From: Pseudoduganella namucuonensis
Lineage (GTDB): Bacteria > Pseudomonadota > Gammaproteobacteria > Burkholderiales > Burkholderiaceae_D
DNA: 64,000 nt
Direction: 5' to 3'
Assembly (NCBI RefSeq): GCF_900116645.1
Contig: NZ_FPBO01000010.1
Coordinates: 62,001 to 126,000, forward strand
Within the stretch, counting starts at the first letter, position 1, and each line of letters begins with the position of its first letter. The position numbers and the translations under genes are program-made. Below the pieces are notes generated by a model. It saw nothing but the letters and a program-made list of their open reading frames with translations. It did not search any database and was not told where the DNA came from. Shown in pieces: positions 25,858 to 35,751 of this stretch.

Positions 25858-27515
25858 GCGGCGACAACGACAAACCCGTGATTCCCGACCCCATCCGCGC
25901 CGGCTTGGCCGCCGGCTGGCGGGTCACCGACTGCGCCACGCTGGAGCGCGACCGCGCGCTGGAGGCCGACGTGGCGATCGTCGGCAGCGGCGCCGGTGGC
26001 GGCGTGACGGCCGAGATCCTGACCCGGGCCGGCCTGAGCGTGATCATCGTGGAGGAGGGCGCGTTGAAGTCCTCCAGCGACTTCAAGATGCGCGAGGCGG
26101 ACGCCTATCCCGCGCTGTACCAGGAGGCCGGCGCGCGCAAGACGCGCGACAAGGGCATCAACATCCTGCAGGGCAGGACGGTGGGCGGCTCCACCACCGT
26201 CAACTGGACCTCCAGCTTCCGCACCCCGCCCGCCACGCTGGCGCACTGGCGCAAGCACCACGGCCTGGCCGACTATTCCGAGCAGGCGCTGGCGCCGTGG
26301 TTCGCGCAGATGGAGCGGCGGCTGCACATCGGCCCCTGGGACGTGCCGCCCAACGAGAACAACGACCTGCTCAAGCGCGGTGCCGCCAAGCTCGGCATTC
26401 CCACCGCCGGCATCCGCCGCAACGTGCAAGGCTGCTGGAACCTGGGCTATTGCGGCATGGGCTGCCCGACCAACGCCAAGCAGTCCATGCTGGTGACCAC
26501 CATCCCCGCCGCGCTGGGCGACGGCGCCGCGCTGCTGACCCACGCGCGCGCCGAGCGCCTGGTGCTGAAGGGCGGCCGGGTCGACCACCTGGTGGTGGCC
26601 GCGCTGACGGCGGACGGCCTGGAACCCACCGGCAAGCTGGTCACCCTGCGCGCCAAACACTACGTGGTGGCGGGCGGGGCGATCAACTCGCCGGCGCTGC
26701 TGCTGCGCTCGGGCGCGCCGGATCCCCACGGCCTGCTGGGCGGACGCACCTTCCTGCATCCGACCGTCATCTCGGCCGGCCTGTTCGAGCAGCGCGTGGA
26801 CGGCCACGCGGGCGCGCCGCAATCGATCTATTCCGACCATTTCCTGGACTCCGTGCCGGTGGGCGGGCCCATCGGCTACAAGCTGGAGGCCCCGCCGCTG
26901 CACCCGCTGCTGCTGTCGACCACGATGGCCGGCTTCGGCCAGGCGCACGCGGACCAGATGCGCCAGTTCCCGCACATCCACGGCCTGCTGGCGCTGCTGC
27001 GCGACGGCTTCCACCCGGAGGCGGCGGGCGGACGCGTCGAGCTGTCCGGTCACGGCGCGCCGGTGCTGGACTACCCGATCACGCCCTTCATCTGGGACGG
27101 CGTGCGGCGCGCGCTGCTGACCATGGCCGAGATCCAGTTCGCCGCCGGCGCCCGCAGCGTCACGCCGGTGCACGAGATGGCCGGCAGCTACACCAGCTGG
27201 GCGCAGGCGCGCCAGGCCATCGCCGCGCTGCCGTACCGGACGCTGCTGACGCGCGTGGTGTCGGCCCACGTGATGGGCGGCTGCGGCATGGCGGCCGACG
27301 CGCGCGGCGGCGTCACCGATCCGCGCGGCCGCTACCGCGGCGTGGCCAACCTGTCGGTGCACGACGGCTCGCTGTTCCCCACCTCCATCGGCGCCAATCC
27401 GCAGTTGTCGATCTACGGCGTGACGGCGCGGCTGGCCACGCAGCTGGCCGCCGACCTGGGCGGAAAAGCGGCGCCCCCCGCGGCCACCGCGTCCATCCCC
27501 ATCCGGGCCGCCTGA
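25854..27515 (+). CDS. GMC family FAD-dependent oxidoreductase
   Basis: 553 residues. FAD-binding VAIVGSGAGGGVTAEILTRAG (about 42-62), then VGGSTTVNWTSSFRTP; the GMC C-terminal motifs HVMGGCGMAAD and SLFPTSIGANPQLSIYGVTARLA are present. A CxxGxxC-like stretch (VQGCWNLGYCGMGCPTNAK) is typical of the fatty-alcohol/cholesterol/choline oxidase branch that takes bulky substrates. No signal peptide of its own; it is probably exported bound to the Tat small subunit encoded just before. The natural substrate is unknown. The electron acceptor would be quinone or a cytochrome. Confidence 0.88.
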   Translation: MSGDNDKPVIPDPIRAGLAAGWRVTDCATLERDRALEADVAIVGSGAGGGVTAEILTRAGLSVIIVEEGALKSSSDFKMREADAYPALYQEAGARKTRDKGINILQGRTVGGSTTVNWTSSFRTPPATLAHWRKHHGLADYSEQALAPWFAQMERRLHIGPWDVPPNENNDLLKRGAAKLGIPTAGIRRNVQGCWNLGYCGMGCPTNAKQSMLVTTIPAALGDGAALLTHARAERLVLKGGRVDHLVVAALTADGLEPTGKLVTLRAKHYVVAGGAINSPALLLRSGAPDPHGLLGGRTFLHPTVISAGLFEQRVDGHAGAPQSIYSDHFLDSVPVGGPIGYKLEAPPLHPLLLSTTMAGFGQAHADQMRQFPHIHGLLALLRDGFHPEAAGGRVELSGHGAPVLDYPITPFIWDGVRRALLTMAEIQFAAGARSVTPVHEMAGSYTSWAQARQAIAALPYRTLLTRVVSAHVMGGCGMAADARGGVTDPRGRYRGVANLSVHDGSLFPTSIGANPQLSIYGVTARLATQLAADLGGKAAPPAATASIPIRAA

Positions 27516-27526
27516 GGAGAACCGCC

Positions 27527-28441
27527 ATGTCGCGCCGCCTGTTGATGATCGTGATGCTGGCGCAGCTGGCCTTCGCGCTGGCCGTCGCCTGGCTGGTGCG
27601 GCGCTGGTGGCCGCAGGGCGGCTGGATGGCCGGCCTGGCGGCGGGGCTGGCCGCCGTGGTGCTGGTGCGGCTGGGAATCTCCGTCAACAACTTCTGGATG
27701 GCCTGGCGCGCGCGCAGCGACACGCCGGCCCACCACGCGCTGGGCCCTGGCGCCAGCCTGCGCCTGTTCGCGGACGAGTTCAGCGCCTCCATGCTGACCA
27801 GCTCCTGGCACATGCTGTTCCCGGGCCGCGACCTGTATCTGGCCAAGTCCCCGGCCGACGCGCCGCCGGTGCTGCTGCTGCACGGCTACGGCTGCAACCA
27901 GGGCTACTGGGCGCAGTTGGCCGCGCTGCTGCGCGGGCGCGGCGTCAGCCACCTGGCGCTGGACCTGGAACCCATCGCCGGCAGCATCGACGACTACGCG
28001 CCCGCCATCGAGGCGGCGTTGCGGCGCCTGTGCGAGGCCACCGGCCAGGCGCGCGCCGTGATCGTCGCCCACAGCATGGGCGGCCTGGCGGCGCGCGCCC
28101 ACCTGCGCCGCTACGGCGCGGACCGGGTGGCGCGCGTGATCACGCTGGGCACGCCGCACCACGGCACCGCGCTGGCCGACCTGGGCCCCGGCCTGAACGC
28201 GCGCCAGATGCGCCGCGGCTCGCCCTGGCTGGCGGAACTGGCGGCGTCCGAAAGCGCTGTCATCCGCGCACTGTTTGTTTCATTCTGGTCACACCACGAC
28301 AACATCGTCGCGCCCCAGGACTCGTCCTTCCTGCCCGGCGCGCGCAACGTGGAGTTCGGCGGCATAGGCCACGTCGCCCTGGGGCGCCACCCCCGCATTT
28401 TGCAAGCCGTGCTGGATGACCTGGCGCAAATCGGACGCTGA
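27527..28441 (+). CDS. Membrane-anchored alpha/beta hydrolase (lipase-like)
   Basis: 304 residues. Two N-terminal membrane segments (about 5-24 and 32-52), then an alpha/beta hydrolase fold: oxyanion HGYGCNQGYW, nucleophile AHSMGG, acid in SHHDNIVAPQDS, and His in GGIGHVALG. The GTPHHGTALADLG segment is typical of triacylglycerol lipase/PGAP1-like enzymes. It follows the GMC gene by 11 bases with GAGGAG before the ATG. The three genes form an operon; a plausible scheme is ester hydrolysis followed by oxidation of the released alcohol in the periplasm. Confidence 0.87.
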   Translation: MSRRLLMIVMLAQLAFALAVAWLVRRWWPQGGWMAGLAAGLAAVVLVRLGISVNNFWMAWRARSDTPAHHALGPGASLRLFADEFSASMLTSSWHMLFPGRDLYLAKSPADAPPVLLLHGYGCNQGYWAQLAALLRGRGVSHLALDLEPIAGSIDDYAPAIEAALRRLCEATGQARAVIVAHSMGGLAARAHLRRYGADRVARVITLGTPHHGTALADLGPGLNARQMRRGSPWLAELAASESAVIRALFVSFWSHHDNIVAPQDSSFLPGARNVEFGGIGHVALGRHPRILQAVLDDLAQIGR

Positions 28442-28606
28442 TTCCGATTGCGCGACACACGATAGACATGCTGAAAATCGTTAGGTAGACTGTATTGAGA
28501 ACGAGCAATACATAGGGCTCGTCAAAATGTCCGAACCGGTGACTATTGGTGAGAATTCGCGCACCTTGTTGCTGTATGGTTATTGTATGCGCCTCAAGCA
28601 CAGGGC

Positions 28607-30103
28607 ATGACGATGGCAACCGACTTCGCTAAGCTGATCCTGGACGAAACGCCCGACGCCGTCATCGTCACGGCGACGGACGGCCAAGTGCTCTGCTGGA
28701 CGCGCGGCGCGCAGGCGGTGTTCGGCTACGGCGAGGCGGAGGCGCTGGGCCGCGCGCTGTCGGAACTGACGGCGCCGCCCGACCTGGCCGGCGGCGACGC
28801 CGCCATCGCGCGCGAGGCCCTGGATCGCGGCTGCGCCTATTTCGAATCGCTGCGCCGCGGCCGCGACGGCGCGCTGGTGTACATCGACGGATCGGCCAAG
28901 GCCGTCGTCGACGCGGCCGGCCGCGCCACCCACCTGCTGTGGAACCTGAAGGACGTGACGCAGCTGAAGGTGCTGCGCGACGCCAAGCTGCTGGACGCGC
29001 GCTTCGGCCACGTGCTCGAATCGACGCCGGACGCCATCATCATGGCCAACGCCGGCGGCCGCGTGGTGCTGGCCACGCGCCAGGCGCACGAGATGTTCGG
29101 CTACCGGCAGGGCGAGCTGCGCGGCAAGCCGCTGGAGCTGCTGATGCCCGAGCGCTTCCGCGGGCCCCACGCGGCGCACCGCGACCAGTATTTCGCCGGC
29201 CCGCAATTGCGGCCCATGGGCGCCGGACGCGAGCTGTACGGCCTGCGCAAGGACGGCGGGGAGTTCCCGGTCGAGATCAGCCTGAGCCCGATCCGCACCG
29301 AGGAGGGCACCTTGATCATGAGCGCCATCCGCGACATCACCGAGCGCAAGCGCATCGAACAGGCGCTGCAGGAGAAAAACGTCGAGCTGGGCAACGCCAA
29401 CCAGGCCAAGGACCGCTTCCTGGCCAGCATGTCGCACGAACTGCGCACGCCGCTGAACGCCATCATCGGCTTCACCGGCACCATGCTGATGAAGCTGCCC
29501 GGCCCCATCAATGTGGAACAGGAGCGTCAGTTGCGCACCATCCAGGGCAGCGCGCGCCACCTGCTGTCGCTGATTAACGATTTGCTTGACCTGACCAAGA
29601 TCGCTTCGGGTAAAGTGGAGTTGAACGCGGAAACCCTGGGGTGCCACGAACTGATCGCCGAATTGCTGGGCGTGTACCGCCCGCAGGCGCAGCACAAGGG
29701 GCTGACGCTGGACTACGCGGCGCCGGAGCGGCCGGTGCGGGTGTGCTGCGACCGCCGCGCGCTGGCGCAGATCGTGGGCAACCTGCTCAACAACGCCATC
29801 AAGTTCACCGACGCCGGCCACGTGCGCGTGGCGCTGGGCCGCGCCGAGGTGGACGGCCGGCGCTGCGCCACGGTCAGCATCAGCGACACCGGCGTGGGCA
29901 TCGCCCAGCAGGAGCAGGACATGCTGTTCCAGGCGTTCAGCCAGATCGACAACGGCTCGACGCGCCAGTTCGAGGGCACCGGACTGGGGCTGCACCTGAG
30001 CCAGAAACTGGCCCAGCTGCTGGACGGCCGGATCATGTTTGAAAGCCGCTACGGCGAAGGCAGCGTGTTCACGCTGGCCGTGCCGCTGCAAGAGATGAAT
30101 TAA
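28607..30103 (+). CDS. Double-PAS histidine kinase
   Basis: 498 residues, soluble. PAS1 at about 5-120 and PAS2 at about 125-245 (ending RDITERKR); HisKA with the phosphoacceptor in SMSHELRTPLNAI; ATPase domain with NLLNNAIKFTD, DTGVGIAQQ and GTGLGLHLSQKLA, all intact. No transmembrane segments. The start is unsure: ATG 28607 or 28613, neither with a strong ribosome binding site. The next gene starts 13 bases later and carries three receivers, so it is the expected partner. Confidence 0.9.
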   Translation: MTMATDFAKLILDETPDAVIVTATDGQVLCWTRGAQAVFGYGEAEALGRALSELTAPPDLAGGDAAIAREALDRGCAYFESLRRGRDGALVYIDGSAKAVVDAAGRATHLLWNLKDVTQLKVLRDAKLLDARFGHVLESTPDAIIMANAGGRVVLATRQAHEMFGYRQGELRGKPLELLMPERFRGPHAAHRDQYFAGPQLRPMGAGRELYGLRKDGGEFPVEISLSPIRTEEGTLIMSAIRDITERKRIEQALQEKNVELGNANQAKDRFLASMSHELRTPLNAIIGFTGTMLMKLPGPINVEQERQLRTIQGSARHLLSLINDLLDLTKIASGKVELNAETLGCHELIAELLGVYRPQAQHKGLTLDYAAPERPVRVCCDRRALAQIVGNLLNNAIKFTDAGHVRVALGRAEVDGRRCATVSISDTGVGIAQQEQDMLFQAFSQIDNGSTRQFEGTGLGLHLSQKLAQLLDGRIMFESRYGEGSVFTLAVPLQEMN

Positions 30104-30116
30104 CCGGGAGTGGAAC

Positions 30117-33100
30117 GTGGCAGCGCGCATCCTTATCATAGAAGACAACCCGACCAACATGGAGTTGATGGTGTATCTGCTGAACGCCTTCGGCTACACA
30201 CCGCTGATGGCGCACGACGGCGAGGAGGGGGTGGAGACGGCGCGCCGCGAGCGCCCGGACCTGATCATCTGCGACGTGCACCTGCCCAAGCTGGACGGCT
30301 ACGGCGTGGTGGCGCAACTGAAGAGCGACCCGGCGCTGCGCCCGATCCCGGCGCTGGCGGTGACGGCGCTGGCCATGGTGGGCGACCGCGAGCGCCTGCT
30401 GGCGGCCGGCTTCGACGGCTACATCGGCAAGCCGATCGAACCGGACACCTTCGTCACCCAGATCGAGTCTTTTTTGCCGGGGGAGACGTCGCCCCCGGCT
30501 AAAAACGACGTCTCCACCATCCTCATCGTCGACGACCACGTGCTCAACCGCGAATTCCTGATGACCCTGCTCGGCTACGGCGGCCACCGCCTGCTGGAGG
30601 CGGCCAACGGCGCCGAGGGGCTGAAGATCGTCAACGCCGAGCGGCCCGACCTGGTGATCTCGGACATCCTGATGCCCAACATGGACGGCTACGAGTTCGT
30701 CACGCGCATGCACAGCAATCCCGACTCCGCGCACGTGCCGGTGATCTTCTACACCGCCACCTACCGCGAGCGCGAGGCGATGGCGGTGGCCGAGGCCTGC
30801 GGCGTGCGCTGGGTGCTGCCCAAGCCGTCGGACCCGGACGTGATCCTGCGCACCGTGCACGAGGCGCTGGGCGTGGCGCCCGAGGAGACCGAGCTGGTGC
30901 CGGTGTTCGCGCCCGAGCCGCCCAGCGCGGGCCGCTTCATGGACATCGACCACAAGATGGCCGAGTACCTGGGCGAGCTCGAGTCGAGCAGCCAGCTGAT
31001 CAGCCGCATGGCCAGCAACGGCAACGGCCACGACGGCGACCCGTCCGACGCGCAGGGCGAGCACCTGAACCAGATGACGGAGCGGCTGTCGCGTTCCCTG
31101 TCCAGCCTGCAGGCGGTGAGCCTGCGCCTGACCGCGCTGATCGAGCTGGGCATCGAGCTGGGCGCCGAGCGCGACCCGCAGGCGCTGATCGAGATCGGCT
31201 GCCGGGTGGCGCAGAACATCTGCGTCTCGCGCTACGCCTGCATCGGCGTGCTGGAGCCGGGCGCGCAGGAGCTGAGCTACTTCGCCGCCTGCGGCGTGGG
31301 CCAGCAGGCGCGCCTGATCGCGGCCACGCCGCGCGCCGGCGTGCTGGCCGGGCTGCTGGACCAGCGCATGCCGGTGCGCATCGACGCGCTGCCGGGCGCG
31401 CCGGAGGCCATCGGCCTGCCGGCCGCGCATCCGCCGGTGCACTCCTTCCTGGGCGTGCCGATCGCCTCCAGCGAGCGCACCCACGGCTGGCTGTACCTGG
31501 TCGACAAGCTGGGCGCCGACAGCTTCAACGAGGTCGACGAGCGGGTCGCCGTGACGGTGGCCGCGCAGGTCGCGGTGGCCTACGAGAACCTGCAGCTGTA
31601 CGAGCAGATCAAGCACCACCACCAGCAGCTGCAGCTGGACATGAACGCCCGCATCCGGCTCGACGAGGACCTGCGCCGCTTCCGCCTGGCGATGGACGCC
31701 ACCGCCGACGCCATTTTCCTGGTCGACCGCGCCGGCATGTGCTTCGTCGACGTCAACGCCACCGCCTGCCGCATGCTGGGCTATCTGCGCGAGGACTTCC
31801 TGAAGGTGGGGCCGCACAAGTCCGGCCAGGCCGAGCTGTCCAAGCTGGAGGACCTGTACGACAAGCTGCTGGCCGGCGACCAGAGCGGCGCCATGGCCGA
31901 GCTGTTGCTGCAGCGCAAGGATGGTTCGCCCTTGTCGGTGGAGGTGCAGCGCCGCACGCTGCGCTCCGGCCAGAGCTGGATCCTGGTGGCGGTGGCGCGC
32001 GACATCACCGAGCGCAAGGAGGCCGAGCAGCGCCTGCTCAAGCTGGCCCACTTCGACACGCTGACCGGCCTGCCCAACCGCAGCCAGTTCTACGATTCGC
32101 TCAGCCATTCGCTGCAGCAGGCGGCCGAGCACCGCTGGGCGCTGGCGGTGCTGTTCCTGGACATGGACCGCTTCAAGAACATCAACGACACGCTGGGCCA
32201 CACCATCGGCGACGAGCTGCTGCGCCAGTTCTCCAGCCGGTTGGTGGACTGCCTGCGCGTGCGCGACACCATCGGCCGCTTTGGCGGCGACGAGTTCGCC
32301 GCCATCCTGATGCTGCCCGAGGGCGCGCAGAACGCCATCGCCGTGGTCGACAAGATCCGCGACGCGATGCGCCGCCCGTTCGACCTGAAGGGCCACGAGG
32401 TGACCGTCACGGCCAGCATCGGCATCTCGGTGTTCCCGGACGACGGCCAGGACGCGGACACCCTGATCCAGTACGCCGACACCGCCATGTACCGCGCCAA
32501 GGAGGCCGGGCGCGACGCCTTCCGCTTCTTCACCGCCGAGATGAACGCGCAGTCGCTGGCGCGGCTGGACATGGAGAACGCGCTGCGGCGCGCCATCGAC
32601 AACGGCGAGTTCATCCTGTACTTCCAGCCCAAGGTCGACATCGCCACCGGCCGCATCAGCGGCGCCGAGGCGCTGATCCGGTGGAAGCGGCCCGGCCACG
32701 GCATGGTGTCGCCGGCGCTGTTCGTGCCGCTCTTGGAGGAGACCGGGCTGATCGTGCGGGTCGGCACCTGGGTCATCCACGAGGCCTGCCGCAAGATCGC
32801 CGAGTGGGGCAAGACGCGCGTGGGCGCGGTGCACCTGTCGGTCAACGTGTCCGGCATCCAGTTCTTCGTCGGCGGGCTGGAGGAGGAGGTCATGCGCGCC
32901 ATCAAGGAGCACGACATCGCGCCCGAGCTGCTCGAGCTGGAGCTGACGGAAAGCTCGCTGATGTCGAACGCCGAGGAGACCATCACCGTGCTGCAGAACC
33001 TGAAGGCGCTCGGCATCCAGATCTCGATCGACGACTTCGGCACCGGCTACTCCTCGCTGGCCTACCTGAAGCGCTTCCCGATCGACAAGCTGAAGATCGA

Positions 33101-33764
33101 CATCGCCTTCGTGCGCGAGGTGACCAGCAACCCGGACGACGCGGCCATCGTGCTGGCCATCATCAACATGGCGCACAGCATGAAGCTGCACGTGATCGCC
33201 GAGGGTGTGGAGAAGGACGCGCAGCTGTCCTACCTGCGCCGGCACGGTTGCGACGAGATGCAGGGCTACTACTTCAGCCGCCCGCTGCCGGAGGACGAGT
33301 TCGAGGCCATGTTGAGGGAGGGCAGGTTCCTGCAGGCGCCGGCCGAGGAGACCCAGGTCGAGCAGCAGACATTGCTGATCGTGGACGACGACCACTTCAT
33401 GCTCGACGTGCTGAGCGACTTCCTGGCGCAGGACGGCTACCGCATCCTCACCGCGCAGACGGCGGCCGAGGGCTTCGACGTGCTGGCGCGGCACCGGGTG
33501 CAGGTGATCCTGTGCGACCAGTGCATGCCCCTGATGAGCGGCACCGAGTTCATGGAGCGCGTGAAGAACCTGGCGCCGGACACCTTCCGCATCATGCTGT
33601 CGGCCTACGCGGACCTGACGCCCATCATGGCCGCCATCAACCACGGCGCGATCGACCGCTTCTACACCAAGCCGTGGAAGGGCGCGGTGCTGCGCGAAAA
33701 CATCCGCGAGGGCTTCCGGCTGCACGCGCAGCTGCACGGCCAGCCGCCCAAGGCGGCGGCCTGA
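30117..33764 (+). CDS. Hybrid response regulator REC-REC-GAF-PAS-GGDEF-EAL-REC
   Basis: 1215 residues. Receiver 1 at about 4-120 (D53, K105); receiver 2 at 133-253 (D183, K236); GAF at about 335-490; PAS at about 518-635; GGDEF at about 640-800 with FGGDEFAAI and inhibitory site RVRD five residues before; EAL at about 815-1065 with GAEALIRW, NVSGIQ, ELTESS, IDDFGTGYSS, KLKID, AEGVE and MQGYYF; receiver 3 at about 1085-1205 with FYTKPW. Both c-di-GMP activities look intact. The start is GTG at 30117, 8 bases after GGGAG. It is coupled to the double-PAS kinase. Three receivers in one chain allow several phosphate inputs. Confidence 0.92.
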   Translation: MAARILIIEDNPTNMELMVYLLNAFGYTPLMAHDGEEGVETARRERPDLIICDVHLPKLDGYGVVAQLKSDPALRPIPALAVTALAMVGDRERLLAAGFDGYIGKPIEPDTFVTQIESFLPGETSPPAKNDVSTILIVDDHVLNREFLMTLLGYGGHRLLEAANGAEGLKIVNAERPDLVISDILMPNMDGYEFVTRMHSNPDSAHVPVIFYTATYREREAMAVAEACGVRWVLPKPSDPDVILRTVHEALGVAPEETELVPVFAPEPPSAGRFMDIDHKMAEYLGELESSSQLISRMASNGNGHDGDPSDAQGEHLNQMTERLSRSLSSLQAVSLRLTALIELGIELGAERDPQALIEIGCRVAQNICVSRYACIGVLEPGAQELSYFAACGVGQQARLIAATPRAGVLAGLLDQRMPVRIDALPGAPEAIGLPAAHPPVHSFLGVPIASSERTHGWLYLVDKLGADSFNEVDERVAVTVAAQVAVAYENLQLYEQIKHHHQQLQLDMNARIRLDEDLRRFRLAMDATADAIFLVDRAGMCFVDVNATACRMLGYLREDFLKVGPHKSGQAELSKLEDLYDKLLAGDQSGAMAELLLQRKDGSPLSVEVQRRTLRSGQSWILVAVARDITERKEAEQRLLKLAHFDTLTGLPNRSQFYDSLSHSLQQAAEHRWALAVLFLDMDRFKNINDTLGHTIGDELLRQFSSRLVDCLRVRDTIGRFGGDEFAAILMLPEGAQNAIAVVDKIRDAMRRPFDLKGHEVTVTASIGISVFPDDGQDADTLIQYADTAMYRAKEAGRDAFRFFTAEMNAQSLARLDMENALRRAIDNGEFILYFQPKVDIATGRISGAEALIRWKRPGHGMVSPALFVPLLEETGLIVRVGTWVIHEACRKIAEWGKTRVGAVHLSVNVSGIQFFVGGLEEEVMRAIKEHDIAPELLELELTESSLMSNAEETITVLQNLKALGIQISIDDFGTGYSSLAYLKRFPIDKLKIDIAFVREVTSNPDDAAIVLAIINMAHSMKLHVIAEGVEKDAQLSYLRRHGCDEMQGYYFSRPLPEDEFEAMLREGRFLQAPAEETQVEQQTLLIVDDDHFMLDVLSDFLAQDGYRILTAQTAAEGFDVLARHRVQVILCDQCMPLMSGTEFMERVKNLAPDTFRIMLSAYADLTPIMAAINHGAIDRFYTKPWKGAVLRENIREGFRLHAQLHGQPPKAAA

Positions 33765-33777
33765 CGCCCGTGGCGGC

Positions 33778-35676
33778 TCATGGCCGCCCCAGCGCCGCGA
33801 AATGCAGCACCCAATGCCCCCGCGCGCCCACCAGCCTGGCCGCGTCGTCGTCATAGAACGCGCCGACCGGACACGCCGCCAGCCCCTGCGCCACCGCGCC
33901 CAGCAACCAGCGCTCGCCGACCAATCCCGCCTCCAGGAAAGCGTGGCGATAGCCGCGCGCGCCCCGGGCCAGCAGGCGGGCCGTGTCGGCCGACAGGATC
34001 AGCACCACCGCCGCGTCGCCGATCACGTCCTGCTCCAGCGCCGCCCGCCGCGCGCGCGCCGCGAAGTCGCCCGTCGCCAGCGGCAGCAGCGCGTGTCCCG
34101 GCAGGTAGCGGTAGACGCCGGGTTCCAGTCCCTCGACGCGGTTCACCACCAGTTCGACGCGTATCGCGTCCGACAACTGCGGCGGCTGCGCCATGCCGGC
34201 CAGGATGGCCGACAGCGACGCCAGTGGCACCGGACCCGCGGAATAGCGCCGCACGCTGCGGCGCTGGGTGATGACCTTGTGCGTGTCCGCCGCCGACGCG
34301 GCGGCCGCCGGCAAGCGCACGGCGGTCGGCGGCAACGCGGTCTCGGTCTCCAGACGCAGCGACGTCGCCTGCTGGATCACGCCGGTCGCGCCTAGCGCGG
34401 TGTCGCGCGGCGCCGGTGCCGGAGCGTAGACCTGCGCGGGAGGTGCGGCCTTCGCCTGCGCCGTCGAGACCATGCTGTCGCCGGCCCGCGCTGGCCGCCG
34501 CAGCGCCATCATCGCCAGCACGCCTTCCTCCACGCCGTCGATGGCCAGCGCGCGCGCCGCCAGCGCCTCGTCGAAGCGCGGCAGCAGCGTGGCCAGCATG
34601 CCGGCCTGATGGCTGGCCAGGCGCAGGTTCTCCAGCAAGTGACCCGCGTCGGCGGTCGCGTAGCGGTAGGCGCGGTTGTGGTACTTGTAGCCGGTGCGGC
34701 GGAAAATGGCGCTCAGCACCAGCAGCGCGTCCGCGTCGTCCGCTTCCGGCGCGCCAAGCATGGCGGGCGAGGGATCGAGCAGCGCCAGGCGGTGGCGCTC
34801 CGGATCGTAGTGATAAAGCCCGGGCGCGAGCCCGTCGACCGCCCGCGCCGCCACATACAGCTCGCTGGGAAACAGCGCCCCCGAGGAGGGCGCCGCGCGC
34901 AAGGCCCGTCCACCGCGATGCGCCGTCACGCCCGCCGTCAGGTACAGGATCTGCGCCAATTCATCGAGCCGCGGACGCCCCCGTGGCCCAGCGGCCGGAC
35001 CGCGCAGCGACGCCGCCAGCGGCTGCGTATTGGCCGGAGCGGCGGGCCGCGCCGTTGGCAGGATCACGTGCCGCGCCTGCGGATACTGCTTGAACGCGGG
35101 CGGCGCGTCGCCCCAGGCTATGCCGGGCGCGCGCATGAATACGCTGCCGCGCGACTCGGAGGAGAGCTCGTGATAGCGGAGGACGGCGGCCGCGCCGGCC
35201 CCGCCAGCTGTGGCGGCCGTCGCACCGTCATTCGGCGTGGCCTTGCCGTCCCATGGCGAGGACGAGCCCCCGGCGCCCTGCCGCATGCCGAGAAAGAACG
35301 CCAAGACCAGCCCGGCCACGATGGCCAGCGGCACGCCCAGCGCCGGGGCGCCGCCTGCGGCGGCCTCCACTGGACGCGCGGGCGCGCGCCGCCGCAGCCA
35401 GTTCAGCACCAGCGGCAGATTGAATGTGAGGTGAATGAACACCAGCAGCAGCGTCGCGTAGCCGAACAGGTAATGCCAGTCGAAGACGGGCAACTGCTGG
35501 TTGGCGACCCAGAAAATGCCGAGACCGGCGGTGCTCAGCAGATAGCACAGCAGCAGCACGCTGGTGTGCACATTGAGCGCCATCCGGGCAGGCGCGCGCC
35601 CGCGCCAGCGCGCCACGACCAGCCACGCGGCATACAGCAACAGCGGCAGTGCCACCCAAAGGATTTTCGGCGCCAT
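33778..35676 (-). CDS. Membrane-anchored tandem SagB-type nitroreductase
   Basis: 632 residues. The N-terminal 130 residues hold about four membrane helices (5-22, 34-57, 68-90, 112-131) with H37, H68 and H82, reminiscent of haem-binding DUF4405-like helices. A first SagB-type FMN oxidoreductase domain at about 165-425 (RPRLDELAQILYLTAGVT, AAPSSGALFPSELYV, PGLYHYDPERHRL, NLRLASHQAGM). A second, shorter nitroreductase domain at about 465-632 (VITQRRSVRRYSAGPVPL, GVYRYLPGHALL, FLEAGLVGERWLLGAVAQGLAACPVGAFYDD). SagB enzymes oxidise azolines in peptide maturation, but no YcaO or precursor peptide is nearby. Function unknown. Confidence 0.8.
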   Translation of the reverse strand: MAPKILWVALPLLLYAAWLVVARWRGRAPARMALNVHTSVLLLCYLLSTAGLGIFWVANQQLPVFDWHYLFGYATLLLVFIHLTFNLPLVLNWLRRRAPARPVEAAAGGAPALGVPLAIVAGLVLAFFLGMRQGAGGSSSPWDGKATPNDGATAATAGGAGAAAVLRYHELSSESRGSVFMRAPGIAWGDAPPAFKQYPQARHVILPTARPAAPANTQPLAASLRGPAAGPRGRPRLDELAQILYLTAGVTAHRGGRALRAAPSSGALFPSELYVAARAVDGLAPGLYHYDPERHRLALLDPSPAMLGAPEADDADALLVLSAIFRRTGYKYHNRAYRYATADAGHLLENLRLASHQAGMLATLLPRFDEALAARALAIDGVEEGVLAMMALRRPARAGDSMVSTAQAKAAPPAQVYAPAPAPRDTALGATGVIQQATSLRLETETALPPTAVRLPAAAASAADTHKVITQRRSVRRYSAGPVPLASLSAILAGMAQPPQLSDAIRVELVVNRVEGLEPGVYRYLPGHALLPLATGDFAARARRAALEQDVIGDAAVVLILSADTARLLARGARGYRHAFLEAGLVGERWLLGAVAQGLAACPVGAFYDDDAARLVGARGHWVLHFAALGRP

Positions 35677-35751
35677 CGGGACATTCTAGCGCCGTTTGAC
35701 CGCGTGTCCGGGAGTACAATACCAGCCAAACTCCGCCCGAGAGGAACAGCC

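Noticed and set aside
30069..33854. A 1261-residue open frame on the minus strand opposite the hybrid c-di-GMP protein
   Set aside because: It mirrors a GC-rich gene with recognised domains, has low-complexity His/Gln/Arg/Val composition and no domain motif. It is an antisense shadow.
33778..35676. A ribosomally made peptide (RiPP) cluster around the SagB-type protein
   Set aside because: No YcaO, precursor peptide, protease or exporter gene is adjacent; only the redox protein is present.
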